From: Mycobacterium genavense ATCC 51234
GTDB taxonomy: Bacteria; Actinomycetota; Actinomycetes; Mycobacteriales; Mycobacteriaceae
NCBI RefSeq assembly: GCF_000526915.1
Contig: NZ_JAGZ01000008.1
Span: forward strand, 1-64,000
Direction: 5' to 3'
Length of the DNA: 64,000 nt
Part shown: one piece after another, positions 52,897-60,699 of the stretch
Layout: each line of letters begins with the position of its first letter
Position numbering within the stretch: the stretch's first letter is position 1
Notes under the pieces: model-generated
What the model was told of the DNA's origin: nothing
The model's database searches: none
The model's input: the letters and a program-made list of their open reading frames with translations, nothing else
Program-made: the position numbers and the translations under genes

Positions 52897-53708
52897 GCGG
52901 AAGGCCAGGTTCCACCGGCGCGCCGCACCTGGCCTGCGCAGACATCCCGAATTTCGGCCAATTCGGGCGCAAGAATCGTGACGCTGCCGATATCAAACAG
53001 CAAGCAGGCCGATGCCCATCGAAGCGGTATCAGCCCCAGCCGGCCGGTGGCGTCGAGCGCGGACTCGGCGACGGTGCGGGCGCGCTCGATCGAGCCCGCA
53101 CTGCACAGCGCGGCGGCGAGCACCACGTCACTCTTGACCTGGTGTCGCCGCGAGACCGGTTCCATGGCCCGCGCCAGCTCGACGGCCTCGCTGGCATGAC
53201 GGACCGCGAAGGCCCCGTCGCCGCGGGCCATCGCCAGCTCGGCGGCCACCCACTGCCGGCGTACCGGCACCCGGTCCGGCACCCCCGCGACCAGCTCCGG
53301 GTCCGCGCGCGCCAGCAGGGTCGCCGCGGCAGCGAAACGGCCGACGCCCAATGCGTCGGCGGCCAAGCCGATCAGCGCATCGGCGCGGGGTTCGGGATCG
53401 GCGCCGGCGAGCGCGAGAGCGCGACCGTCCCAGCCCCGGGCTCGTGCGTGCCAACCGAGCTGGCGCAGAAAGGATCCCTGCGTGCTGTGGGCCAGCGAAA
53501 TCAGCGGGCCGGACGCCACGTCGTGGCGTAATGCCGCCAGGTCTCGATAGGCACTGCCGTATCGGCCCTGCCCGCCGGCCGCCACTGCCCGCAACCAGAG
53601 TTCGCTCGGAGACGTCGCCGTCGGCAGCGGCCAGCGGGCCGGCTGGTCACCGAAGGCGGCAGCGGCCAGCGTCGCGGCAATCGGCGAACTGTGATGGGTT
53701 CCAATCAC
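52893..53708 (-). CDS. Rv3415c-type TPR-like conserved protein, sigD operon
   Basis: 271 aa, alpha-helical with repeated 30-35-residue helix pairs rich in Ala/Leu/Arg (for example ELWLRAVAAGGQGRYGSAYRDLAAL, then RADALIGLAADALGVGRFAAAATLL), which looks like a TPR or SEL1-type solenoid. It starts the sigD operon and overlaps sigD by 4 bp. No signal peptide or enzyme motif. Probably an adaptor in SigD expression or response, by position only. Confidence 0.82.
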   Translation of the reverse strand: MIGTHHSSPIAATLAAAAFGDQPARWPLPTATSPSELWLRAVAAGGQGRYGSAYRDLAALRHDVASGPLISLAHSTQGSFLRQLGWHARARGWDGRALALAGADPEPRADALIGLAADALGVGRFAAAATLLARADPELVAGVPDRVPVRRQWVAAELAMARGDGAFAVRHASEAVELARAMEPVSRRHQVKSDVVLAAALCSAGSIERARTVAESALDATGRLGLIPLRWASACLLFDIGSVTILAPELAEIRDVCAGQVRRAGGTWPSA

Positions 53709-54064
53709 GGTGATAGTAGTAAACAGTTCGTGCTGTCGGTGTTACTAAAATGTTAATCACGATCATCTCTGTAATAAATGGCGGATAGCGGTGCTTGCGC
53801 CCTGAGCTGGGAAATCTCGGTTTGGTCAAGTCCCTGGTAGCGCCGTTCTTCCACGCAAAATGCGCGGCGGATGAACGCAGAGTTAATTCTGCTCCAACCC
53901 CTATATACTTTGTCACACTAAGCGCCTATTGACGTAAATTCACCGCCCCACCTAAGTTCTAGCAATGACGGGTAGTCATCGGTGACGCCACCCTTAAATC
54001 AGTCGCACACTCACTTTGCGATCCAAACCTCACTTGGGCGTGCCGTGCAGAGAGGGAACTAGCC
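53709..54064. promoter_or_regulatory. Long AT-rich non-coding leader between Rv3415c and whiB3
   Basis: 356 bp with no credible gene. It is clearly less GC-rich than its surroundings (stretches such as TGTTACTAAAATGTTAATCAC). It must contain the divergent promoters of the sigD operon and of whiB3; whiB3 is known for a long, complexly regulated leader. A Shine-Dalgarno AGAGGGA (54051-54057) precedes the whiB3 ATG. No operator could be assigned by eye. Confidence 0.6.
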
Positions 54065-54373
54065 ATGCCACAGCCGGAGCAGCTACCTGGGCCCAACGCG
54101 GATATTTGGAGCTGGCAGTTGCAAGGACTGTGCCGCGGCGTTGACTCCTCGATGTTCTTTCACCCCGACGGCGAGCGCGGCCGCGCCCGCATGCAGCGTG
54201 AGCAGCGCGCCAAGGAGATGTGCCGGCAGTGCCCGGTGATCCAGCAGTGCCGGTCCCACGCACTCGATGTCGGTGAGCCGTACGGGGTTTGGGGCGGCCT
54301 GTCCGAGTCCGAGCGCGACATGCTGCTGAAGGGTGACATCGGCCGCACCCGCGGCATCCGCCGCTCGGCTTAG
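54065..54373 (+). CDS. whiB3: Redox-sensing iron-sulfur transcription factor WhiB3
   Basis: 102 aa. Cys23, Cys53, Cys56 and Cys62 form the 4Fe-4S ligand set, GVWGG at 74-78 is the WhiB turn, and the basic tail GRTRGIRRSA is the DNA-binding end. WhiB3 responds to oxygen, NO and redox state and steers lipid anabolism. It is the last gene here syntenic with M. tuberculosis before the catabolic block. Intact. Confidence 0.96.
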   Translation: MPQPEQLPGPNADIWSWQLQGLCRGVDSSMFFHPDGERGRARMQREQRAKEMCRQCPVIQQCRSHALDVGEPYGVWGGLSESERDMLLKGDIGRTRGIRRSA

Positions 54374-54435
54374 CCGGGTGGGCGTCGAAGCGATCGCGAC
54401 ACTGAGCCGGGCGGGTGGCGAAGCGATCGCGACAC
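54372..54435 (+). repeat. Two 31-bp imperfect direct repeats after whiB3
   Basis: AGCCGGG...CGAAGCGATCGCGACAC occurs at 54372-54402 and 54405-54435 with a 33-bp period and a few mismatches in the middle. The last 16 bases (GAAGCGATCGCGACAC) are identical. Adjacent to the whiB3 stop, non-coding. Function unknown; possibly a degenerate intergenic repeat. Confidence 0.75.
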
Positions 54436-54536
54436 GTAAACCATTGCGGCGACACGACGCGACCACCCGCCGTGGCTTCAGTCTCGAGGAGCAAGCGCGC
54501 ACCCGGCGACCGGGCCTTGCCCAGTAGAGTTCGAAC

Positions 54537-55526
54537 ATGGACTTCTCGTGTGCGTTCGCGACGTCGTCGAACACCCCGGCGCACGTGGAACTCGCCGAGA
54601 CGCTCGGGTACGCGCGTGCCTGGCTCTACGATTCCCCGGCGCTCTACCCGGATGTGTGGATGATTTTGACCCGGTGCGCGAAGCGCACGTCGCGCATCGG
54701 CCTCGGGCCGGGTGTGCTCGTTCCCAGCCTGCGCCATCCGATGGTCAACGCGGCCGCGATCGCCGAACTGGTCAGCCAGGCGCCGGGCCGGGTCACGGTG
54801 GCGATCGGCTCGGGCTTCACCGGCCGGATGTCGTTGGGCCAGAGGCCAATGCCGTGGCGGCGGGTCGCCGAGTACGTCCGATGCCTGAAGGCTCTACTCG
54901 CCGGGGACACCGCGGTCTGGGACGGGGCCAAAATCGGCATGTTGCAGCTGCCCGGCTTCGGAGCGCAGCGTCCGATCGAGGTGCCGATCCTGATCGGCGC
55001 GGACGGCTCGAAGGGGTTGGCCGTCGCGGCCGAACTCGGCGACGGCGTCTTCTCCGCGGCCGTACCGCAGCCGGACGCCGCCAAAGCGTGGCGCGCACTG
55101 CTGTGCTTCGGCACGGTGCTCGACGAGGGCGAGGACCTGACCGCGCCGCGCGCCATCGATGCCGCCGGGCCCGCCGCGGCGGTGCTGTATCACTCCATGT
55201 ACGAACGCGGCGGCGCCGACGCGGTCGACGCCTTGCCGGGCGGGCGGGGGTGGCGCGAGGCGATCGAGGCGCACCCGGAGGACGAGCGGCATCTCGCGAT
55301 TCATACCGGGCATCTGGTCAAGGCCAACCCTAGCAACGCGCCGCACATCGCCGACCTGATCCCGTTCGCCACGTCGATGGCGCTCACCGGCCCCGCCGCT
55401 CAACTGCCGGACAAGATCGCCGGACTCGCCGCGCAGGGCGTCACCGAGATCGTCTACCAGCCAGCCGGATCCGACATCGAGCGGGAACTCACCGCATTCG
55501 CCTCCGCGGCCGGCCTGGCGGCCTGA
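54537..55526 (+). CDS. LLM-class F420-dependent oxidoreductase
   Basis: 329 aa TIM barrel of the luciferase-like family. It has LGYARAWLYDSPALYPDVW at the first strand-helix unit, SRIGLGPGVLVPSLRHPM, and APGRVTVAIGSGFTGRMSLGQ forming the deazaflavin pocket. It resembles M. tuberculosis Rv3520c, which sits in a gene set with a thiolase and OB/Zn-ribbon partner, similar to the two genes here on the opposite strand. Likely a hydride transfer step on a CoA-bound or xenobiotic substrate. Intact. Confidence 0.88.
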   Translation: MDFSCAFATSSNTPAHVELAETLGYARAWLYDSPALYPDVWMILTRCAKRTSRIGLGPGVLVPSLRHPMVNAAAIAELVSQAPGRVTVAIGSGFTGRMSLGQRPMPWRRVAEYVRCLKALLAGDTAVWDGAKIGMLQLPGFGAQRPIEVPILIGADGSKGLAVAAELGDGVFSAAVPQPDAAKAWRALLCFGTVLDEGEDLTAPRAIDAAGPAAAVLYHSMYERGGADAVDALPGGRGWREAIEAHPEDERHLAIHTGHLVKANPSNAPHIADLIPFATSMALTGPAAQLPDKIAGLAAQGVTEIVYQPAGSDIERELTAFASAAGLAA

Positions 55527-55529
55527 GAA

Positions 55530-56741
55530 CTACGCGGTCGACCTCTCCAGGACGTGCACGCCGCAGGCGGAACCGAGTCCGATGACGTGCGCCAGACCCA
55601 CCTTCGCGTCCGCGATCTGGCGCTCCCCCGCCTCACCGCGTAGGTGGTGGCAGATCTCCCAGACATTGGCGATGCCGATGGCCGCGATCGGGTGGCCCTT
55701 GGACTCCAGCCCCCCTGACACGTTCACCGGCGTCGAGCCGTCCCGCCATGTCGCACCCGAGTTGAAGAAGTCGGCGGCGTCACCCTCTTCGCACAGCATC
55801 AAATTGTCGTAGTGCACCAATTCGGCCGTGGCGAAGCAGTCGTGCAATTCGACGAGATCGAGGTCGGCCGCGCCGATGCCCGCCTGTTCATATGCGATCG
55901 TCGCGGCCTTCCGGGTGAGCGTGTTGACGTTCGGCAACACCTGACAGTCCTCTTCGTACGGGTCGGTCGTCAGCACCGACGCCGACACCTTCACGGCACG
56001 CCGTCGCTGCTCGAGCGACAACGACTTGAGCGTCTCGCCGCTGCACACGACGGCGGCCGCGGCGCCGTCGCAGTTCGCCGAACACATCGGGCGGGTGTTC
56101 GGGTACGCGATCATGACGTCGTTCATGATCTGCTCCAGCGTGAACCGCTTCTGGTATGACGCAAGCGGATTCAGGGTGGAGTGGGCGTGGTTCTTCTCGC
56201 TGATCTTTGCGAACAACTCGAAGCTGGTGCCGCCGTACTTGTGGCCGTACTCGACGCCGATCTGGGCGAAGACGCCCGGCATCGTCTCGGTGCCGATCCT
56301 GCCGTCGATCGCGGCCACCGCGCCGTAGCGGCCCGCGGGTGTCCAGGTGTCGGCGTCCTTCTTCACGGACCCACCCGCCAGCCGACCGGCACCCGCGAGC
56401 TTCTCGACACCGACGGCCAGGCCGTAGTCCACCTCCCCGGCCTTGACGGCCATGATGGCGGTGCGCAAAGCGGTGGCGCCGGTCGCGCAGGCATTGGCGA
56501 CGTTGTAGACGGGGATGCCGGTCTGGCCGATCTGCTTCTGCAGCTGCTGGCCGACGCCCGCGCTCGCGTTCATCAGGTTGCCCGCCGCGATCACTCCGAT
56601 GTCCGCCATCGTGACGCCCGCGTCCGCAAGCGCGCCCATCGCCGCCTCGGCGGCCAGATCGACGGTGTCGAGTTCGGGGTGCTTGCCGAACTTGGTCATG
56701 TGGATGCCGAGAATCCTGACCTCATCGCTTGCGCTCATCAT
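55530..56741 (-). CDS. SCP-x type thiolase / lipid-transfer thiolase
   Basis: 403 aa. The thiolase fold has the nucleophile Cys in YNVANACATGATAL, the second catalytic site LDLVELHDCFATAELVHYDNL and the GHP loop ESKGHPIAAIG. This is the non-decarboxylating SCP-x subfamily common in actinobacterial sterol/fatty acid breakdown. It cleaves 3-oxoacyl-CoA. It lies 7 bp after a DUF35-type partner, the usual obligate subunit of such thiolases. Intact; its stop is 3 bp from the convergent LLM gene. Confidence 0.9.
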   Translation of the reverse strand: MMSASDEVRILGIHMTKFGKHPELDTVDLAAEAAMGALADAGVTMADIGVIAAGNLMNASAGVGQQLQKQIGQTGIPVYNVANACATGATALRTAIMAVKAGEVDYGLAVGVEKLAGAGRLAGGSVKKDADTWTPAGRYGAVAAIDGRIGTETMPGVFAQIGVEYGHKYGGTSFELFAKISEKNHAHSTLNPLASYQKRFTLEQIMNDVMIAYPNTRPMCSANCDGAAAAVVCSGETLKSLSLEQRRRAVKVSASVLTTDPYEEDCQVLPNVNTLTRKAATIAYEQAGIGAADLDLVELHDCFATAELVHYDNLMLCEEGDAADFFNSGATWRDGSTPVNVSGGLESKGHPIAAIGIANVWEICHHLRGEAGERQIADAKVGLAHVIGLGSACGVHVLERSTA

Positions 56742-56748
56742 TGCTCCT

Positions 56749-57147
56749 TTACGAGACGGGCTCGAAACCGAACCCGACCGCCTCGGTGCCTTCGGAATCG
56801 GTGCCGATCGGGTGGGTGGCCAGGCGTACTTTCATGTTGTCGAAAACATGTTCGGAATCGGGCTCGACGTTGATGAGATTTGCGCGCACCTGGGTGCCGC
56901 CGCAGTCCACCACGGCGGCCACGAACGGGGTCGGGATGCCGGGTGCCGCGAAGGCGACGATGGTGAACGCGCGCACCGTGCCCTCGGTCGGGACCGGGAC
57001 GGTTGCGAATTCGGTGGCAAAGTAGTTGGCACACGCGTTGCGCCGATCGAAGTATTTGGCGCCGCAGTTGACGCATTCCTGCGCGACCAGATGCGGATGG
57101 TCGCCGTCAAGGACCAAATAGTCGACGAGTGGTACCTGCCGGGCCAT
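56749..57147 (-). CDS. DUF35/OB-fold Zn-ribbon partner of the thiolase
   Basis: 132 aa. The start is the ATG 57147 after GGAGGT, not the longer upstream frame. The N-terminal rubredoxin-like ribbon reads ECVNCGAKYFDRRNACANYF: the first CxxC is complete, but the second pair is C-x-x-Tyr instead of CxxC. The OB-fold half follows (GTVRAFTIVAFAAPGIPTPF). Such proteins form complexes with SCP-x thiolases or ketosteroid enzymes and help bind acyl-CoA. Missing one zinc ligand may weaken the ribbon. Confidence 0.87.
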   Translation of the reverse strand: MARQVPLVDYLVLDGDHPHLVAQECVNCGAKYFDRRNACANYFATEFATVPVPTEGTVRAFTIVAFAAPGIPTPFVAAVVDCGGTQVRANLINVEPDSEHVFDNMKVRLATHPIGTDSEGTEAVGFGFEPVS

Positions 57148-57213
57148 GCGCACCTCCATCGTTTGTGTCCCCGACGTTATCGCGCGGCCGCCGGCGCCGA
57201 TAGCGTGGGCTGC

Positions 57214-57672
57214 ATGACAACCCAGAGCGACCAAGACTCGGCGCCGGCCGAGGGCACGGTGACCGTCGCGGAGACCGGCGCCGGAACGTATACGCAGCAG
57301 ATCACCGCCGGACATCACCAACTCGTCGCCGACGAACCACGGCCGATCAGTGATGACGCCGGACCGACACCCTACGATCTACTACTGGCCGCGCTGGATT
57401 CGTGTACCTCGATGACGGTGCGGATGTACACCGACCGCAAGGGCGGGCCGCTGGAGAATGTCCGAGTCACGTTGCGGCACTCGCGGATTCACGCGCAAGA
57501 CTGCGCCGAGTGCGAAACCAAAATCGGGTGGGTCGATCACATCGATCGCGAGATCGAGTTGACCGGCGATCTCGATGACACGCAACGGCAAAAGCTACTG
57601 CACATCTCTGAACGCTGCCCCGTTCACCAGACCCTGACCTCCGAAGTCCACATCGCCACGTCATTGCGTTAA
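57214..57672 (+). CDS. OsmC-family peroxidase-like protein
   Basis: 152 aa from ATG 57214. The OsmC fold has the two reactive cysteines in LDSCTSMTVRMY and SERCPVHQTLTS, about 65 residues apart, and a conserved TPYDLLLAALDSC. OsmC/Ohr proteins reduce organic hydroperoxides through this Cys pair. Divergent from the DUF35 gene (66 bp). Intact. Confidence 0.9.
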   Translation: MTTQSDQDSAPAEGTVTVAETGAGTYTQQITAGHHQLVADEPRPISDDAGPTPYDLLLAALDSCTSMTVRMYTDRKGGPLENVRVTLRHSRIHAQDCAECETKIGWVDHIDREIELTGDLDDTQRQKLLHISERCPVHQTLTSEVHIATSLR

Positions 57673-57741
57673 CGCTTCAACGATCCCGCCGCAATCCCTG
57701 CTCGGCAGGCCCTCGACCACGCCGGTACATATATTGTTATC

Positions 57742-58539
57742 TTGACGACCGCAACCAATTCATGGCACCGTCGACGGGTGCTCAACTCGACTCCAGTTGC
57801 CATGGTCACCGGTGTCGGTCGCGGCATCGGTCGCGCGGTGGCGGTACGACTGAGTGCGCAGGGCTACCGCGTTGCGCTCACCTCGCGCAGCGCACACCAA
57901 TTACATGAGACCGCCCGAGCCTGTACCGGCAAGAGCCTGGTACTGCCGGAAGACATCACCTCCAGCGACGCCATCGACCGCCTCTTCGACACCGTCGAAA
58001 AAGCGTGGGGCGGAGTCGAGGTCCTCGTCGCCAATGCGGGCGCGGCCACCTCGGCTCCGATTTCCAAGACCACCGACGAGCAATGGGCCCAGATGCTCGA
58101 CCTGAACCTCACCGCGCCGTTTCGGTGCATCAGACGCGCCGTCCCCACGATGGCGAGCCGGGGCTACGGCCGAATTGTGGTGGTGGCATCGGTGGCCGCC
58201 AAGAAGGGCGAACCGTACGTCAGCGCCTACACCGCCAGCAAACACGGCGTGCTGGGTGTGGTCCGTTCGGCCGCAGCTGAGGTTGCGGCAAAGGGGATCA
58301 CGATCAACGCGGTGTGCCCGGGCTACGTCGACTCGTCGATGACCGAGCGCACCATCGCCAACATCGCCACGGCAACCAACCGCACCACCGAGCAAGCACG
58401 CGCGGCGCTGGAGGCCAAGCAGCCCAACGGGCGACTGGTGACGGTCGACGAGGTGGCCGAAGCAGTTTGGCTGTTCGTCACGAACTCCGCCCTCAATGGG
58501 CAGGGCATCACCATCGACGGCGGAGCAGTCCAGTCGTGA
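57742..58539 (+). CDS. SDR 3-hydroxyacyl-CoA dehydrogenase/3-oxoacyl reductase, first gene of the aryl-CoA operon
   Basis: 265 aa if TTG 57742 is the start; a GTG at 57778 (VLNSTPVAMVTG) is likelier because the first 12 residues are not SDR-like. Classical SDR: TGVGRGIGRA, NAGAATS, catalytic YTASKHG, and the GFxP-like end NGQGITIDGG. The upstream 69 bp are AT-rich and hold the operon promoter. Its stop overlaps the Rid gene as GTGA. In the 2-aminobenzoyl-CoA route it would act in the later beta-oxidation-like steps. Intact. Confidence 0.86.
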   Translation: MTTATNSWHRRRVLNSTPVAMVTGVGRGIGRAVAVRLSAQGYRVALTSRSAHQLHETARACTGKSLVLPEDITSSDAIDRLFDTVEKAWGGVEVLVANAGAATSAPISKTTDEQWAQMLDLNLTAPFRCIRRAVPTMASRGYGRIVVVASVAAKKGEPYVSAYTASKHGVLGVVRSAAAEVAAKGITINAVCPGYVDSSMTERTIANIATATNRTTEQARAALEAKQPNGRLVTVDEVAEAVWLFVTNSALNGQGITIDGGAVQS

Positions 58540-58946
58540 AGTCTCAGGCAAATCTCACGTACGTCAACCTGCCCGAATTGGGTGCACCGAAAGGGTTTTC
58601 GCACGCCGTGGTGGCCACCGGGTCGATCGTGTTCCTGGCCGGCCAGACGGCACTGGATGCATCCGGGCGCATTCACGGCGAAAATGTGGTCGCGCAATTC
58701 GAGCAGGCCCTGGGCAACCTACTCACCGCGCTCGCGGCCGCGGGAGGCAAGCCCTCGGATCTCGCGAGCTTGACGATATACATCGTCGACATGGCCGAAT
58801 ATCAAGCCAATTCCCGCGCGATCGGCGCGGTGTGGAAGCGGCTCGTGGGCAATCAATACCCGGCCATGGCAGGCATCGGCGTCGCGCGCCTGTGGGACGC
58901 CGAGGCGCTTGTCGAAGTGCAGGGATACGCGGTAGTACCTACCTGA
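58536..58946 (+). CDS. Rid family (YjgF) deaminase-type protein
   Basis: 136 aa from GTG 58536. Trimeric Rid fold: FSHAVVATGSIVFLAGQTALDASG, LTIYIVDMAEY and the active-site Arg in GVARLWDAEALVEVQ. The usual Glu of archetypal RidA (VEIE) is Gln here (VEVQ), so this is a side branch, as found in catabolic clusters. Such proteins hydrolyse enamines/imines and release ammonia, which fits breakdown of an amino-aryl compound. Coupled to both neighbours. Intact. Confidence 0.88.
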   Translation: MKSQANLTYVNLPELGAPKGFSHAVVATGSIVFLAGQTALDASGRIHGENVVAQFEQALGNLLTALAAAGGKPSDLASLTIYIVDMAEYQANSRAIGAVWKRLVGNQYPAMAGIGVARLWDAEALVEVQGYAVVPT

Positions 58947-59065
58947 CCGGCCCGGAAGCCCGGGAACCGCAGAGTGCGGCATATCTATTTCTTGACTACC
59001 GTCATTGACACTACATACTCGTGCGGGCACACTGCACTCGAGGGGTCTCTTCCAGGAAGGACGCG

Positions 59066-60699
59066 ATGCCGGCACCCTCCGCCCACCATGACACATTTTG
59101 CCGAGACAATCGGCCAGCCGAAAGCGACTGGCCCGAGCTGCTTTTGGAGGATGCCGGCCTGGAATATCCCGAGCGTCTCAACTGCGCCGTCGAGCTACTA
59201 CTCGACAACGTCGCCGACCGCTTCGGCGCCGATCGGCCTTGCCTGTTGGCACCCGGCCGCGCCCCGTGGACATACGGCGACCTGCGTCGGGTCTCCAACC
59301 AGATCGCGGCGGTACTCACCGAAGATCACGGGATTGTGCCTGGAAATCGCGTCCTCCTCCGTGGTCCCAACAATCCGTGGCTGATCGCATGCTGATTCGG
59401 TGTCATCAAGGCCGGAGCGGTCGCGGTCACCACGATGCCGATGCTCCGCGAAAAAGAGCTGGCCACCATCGCCGACATCGCGGCGGCCGACTTCGCGTTG
59501 TGCGACGCCCGATTCACCGAGGCGCTCAACTCCGCCGGCATTCGGGGACTCCGCGTCGTGGACTACGGTGGTGACGCCGGTCTCGACGTCGCGATCGCCG
59601 ACAAGTCCGCCGAGTTCACCTCCGTTGACACCTCCGCGGAAGACGTTGCCCTCCTTGCCTTCACATCGGGTACGACGGGTCACCCCAAAGCCACGATGCA
59701 TTTCCACCGCGACATCCTGGCGATAGCCGACACGTTCTCTGCACACGTCCTCAAGCCGACGGCATCAGACGTCTTCACGGGAACCCCACCGCTGGCGTTC
59801 ACCTTCGGTCTTGGCAGCCTGGTGGTGTTCCCGCTCCGCGTCGGCGCCTCCACCCTGTTGCTAGAGAGGGCGACTCCCGACCAACTCCCGACCTCGTCGC
59901 GGAGCACCGGGCATCGGTATGCTTCACCGCACCCACGGCCTACCGCTCGATACTGGCCTCGGGCAGGGCCAACCGGCATTCGACGCTGCGGCGCGCGGTC
60001 TCGGCCGGCGAGCACCTCCCCGCTGCTACGTGGCAGTCGGTCTTCGACGCGACCGGCATCCGCCTCATCGACGGCATCGGGGCGACGGAGATGCTACATA
60101 TCTTCATCGCTTCCACCACTGACGAGCCGCGACCAGGCTCCACCGGCCGTGCCGTACCCGGCTATGTCGCAACAGTTCTCGACGAGCAGGGGCGCCCGCT
60201 CCCTCCCGGAACTCCGAAAGGCCTCGCGGTCAAAGACCCCACCGGCTGTCGCTACTTGCGTGACCCCAGGCAACGCGAGTACGTGCAACACGGCCGGAAC
60301 ATCACCGGCGACACCTTCATCCAGGACGCCGATGGTTACTTCTGGTATCAGGCGCGCAGCGACGACATGATCGTCTACTCGGGCTACAACATCACGAGCC
60401 CTGAAGTCGAAAACGTACTGCTCGCGCACCCGGACGTCAGCGAATGCGGTGTCGTCGGTCTCCCGGACGAAAGCCGGGGCCAGGTCGTCACCGCTTTCGT
60501 CGTGCTGCGCGAGGGAGTCGACGGCACCGAAGTTGTTGCGACGCAACTACAGGAGTTCGTCAAGCGACAAATCGCTCCCTACAAATACCCCCGCCGTGTG
60601 GTCTTCATCGAAGCGCTGCCCAAGACCGCCAGCGGCAAGCTGCAGCGGAACCGGCTTCAAGAGCTGCAGCCGGGGCCGGGCACCCAACCACCACGGTGA
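59066..60699 (+). pseudogene. Benzoate/2-aminobenzoate-CoA ligase, nonsense codon plus frameshift
   Basis: ATG 59066 follows AGGAAGG. ANL-superfamily ligase of the benzoate-CoA type (545 aa repaired): LLLEDAGLEYPERLNCAVELL, ATP loop LAFTSGTTGHPKATMHFHRD, motif IDGIGATEMLHIFIA, YQARSDDMIVYSGYNI and C-terminal Lys in PKTASGKLQRNRL. TGG (Trp) became TGA at 59393-59395 with the same frame continuing, and a 1-nt loss near 59892 shifts the frame before DLVAEHRAS. Its stop overlaps the next gene's GTG. It should form the aryl-CoA thioester that the following monooxygenase uses. Confidence 0.9.

Noticed and set aside
53647..53916. 89-codon minus-strand frame in the whiB3 leader
   Set aside because: No ribosome site, no similarity to any family I recognise, and it overlaps the Rv3415c start; more likely regulatory DNA.
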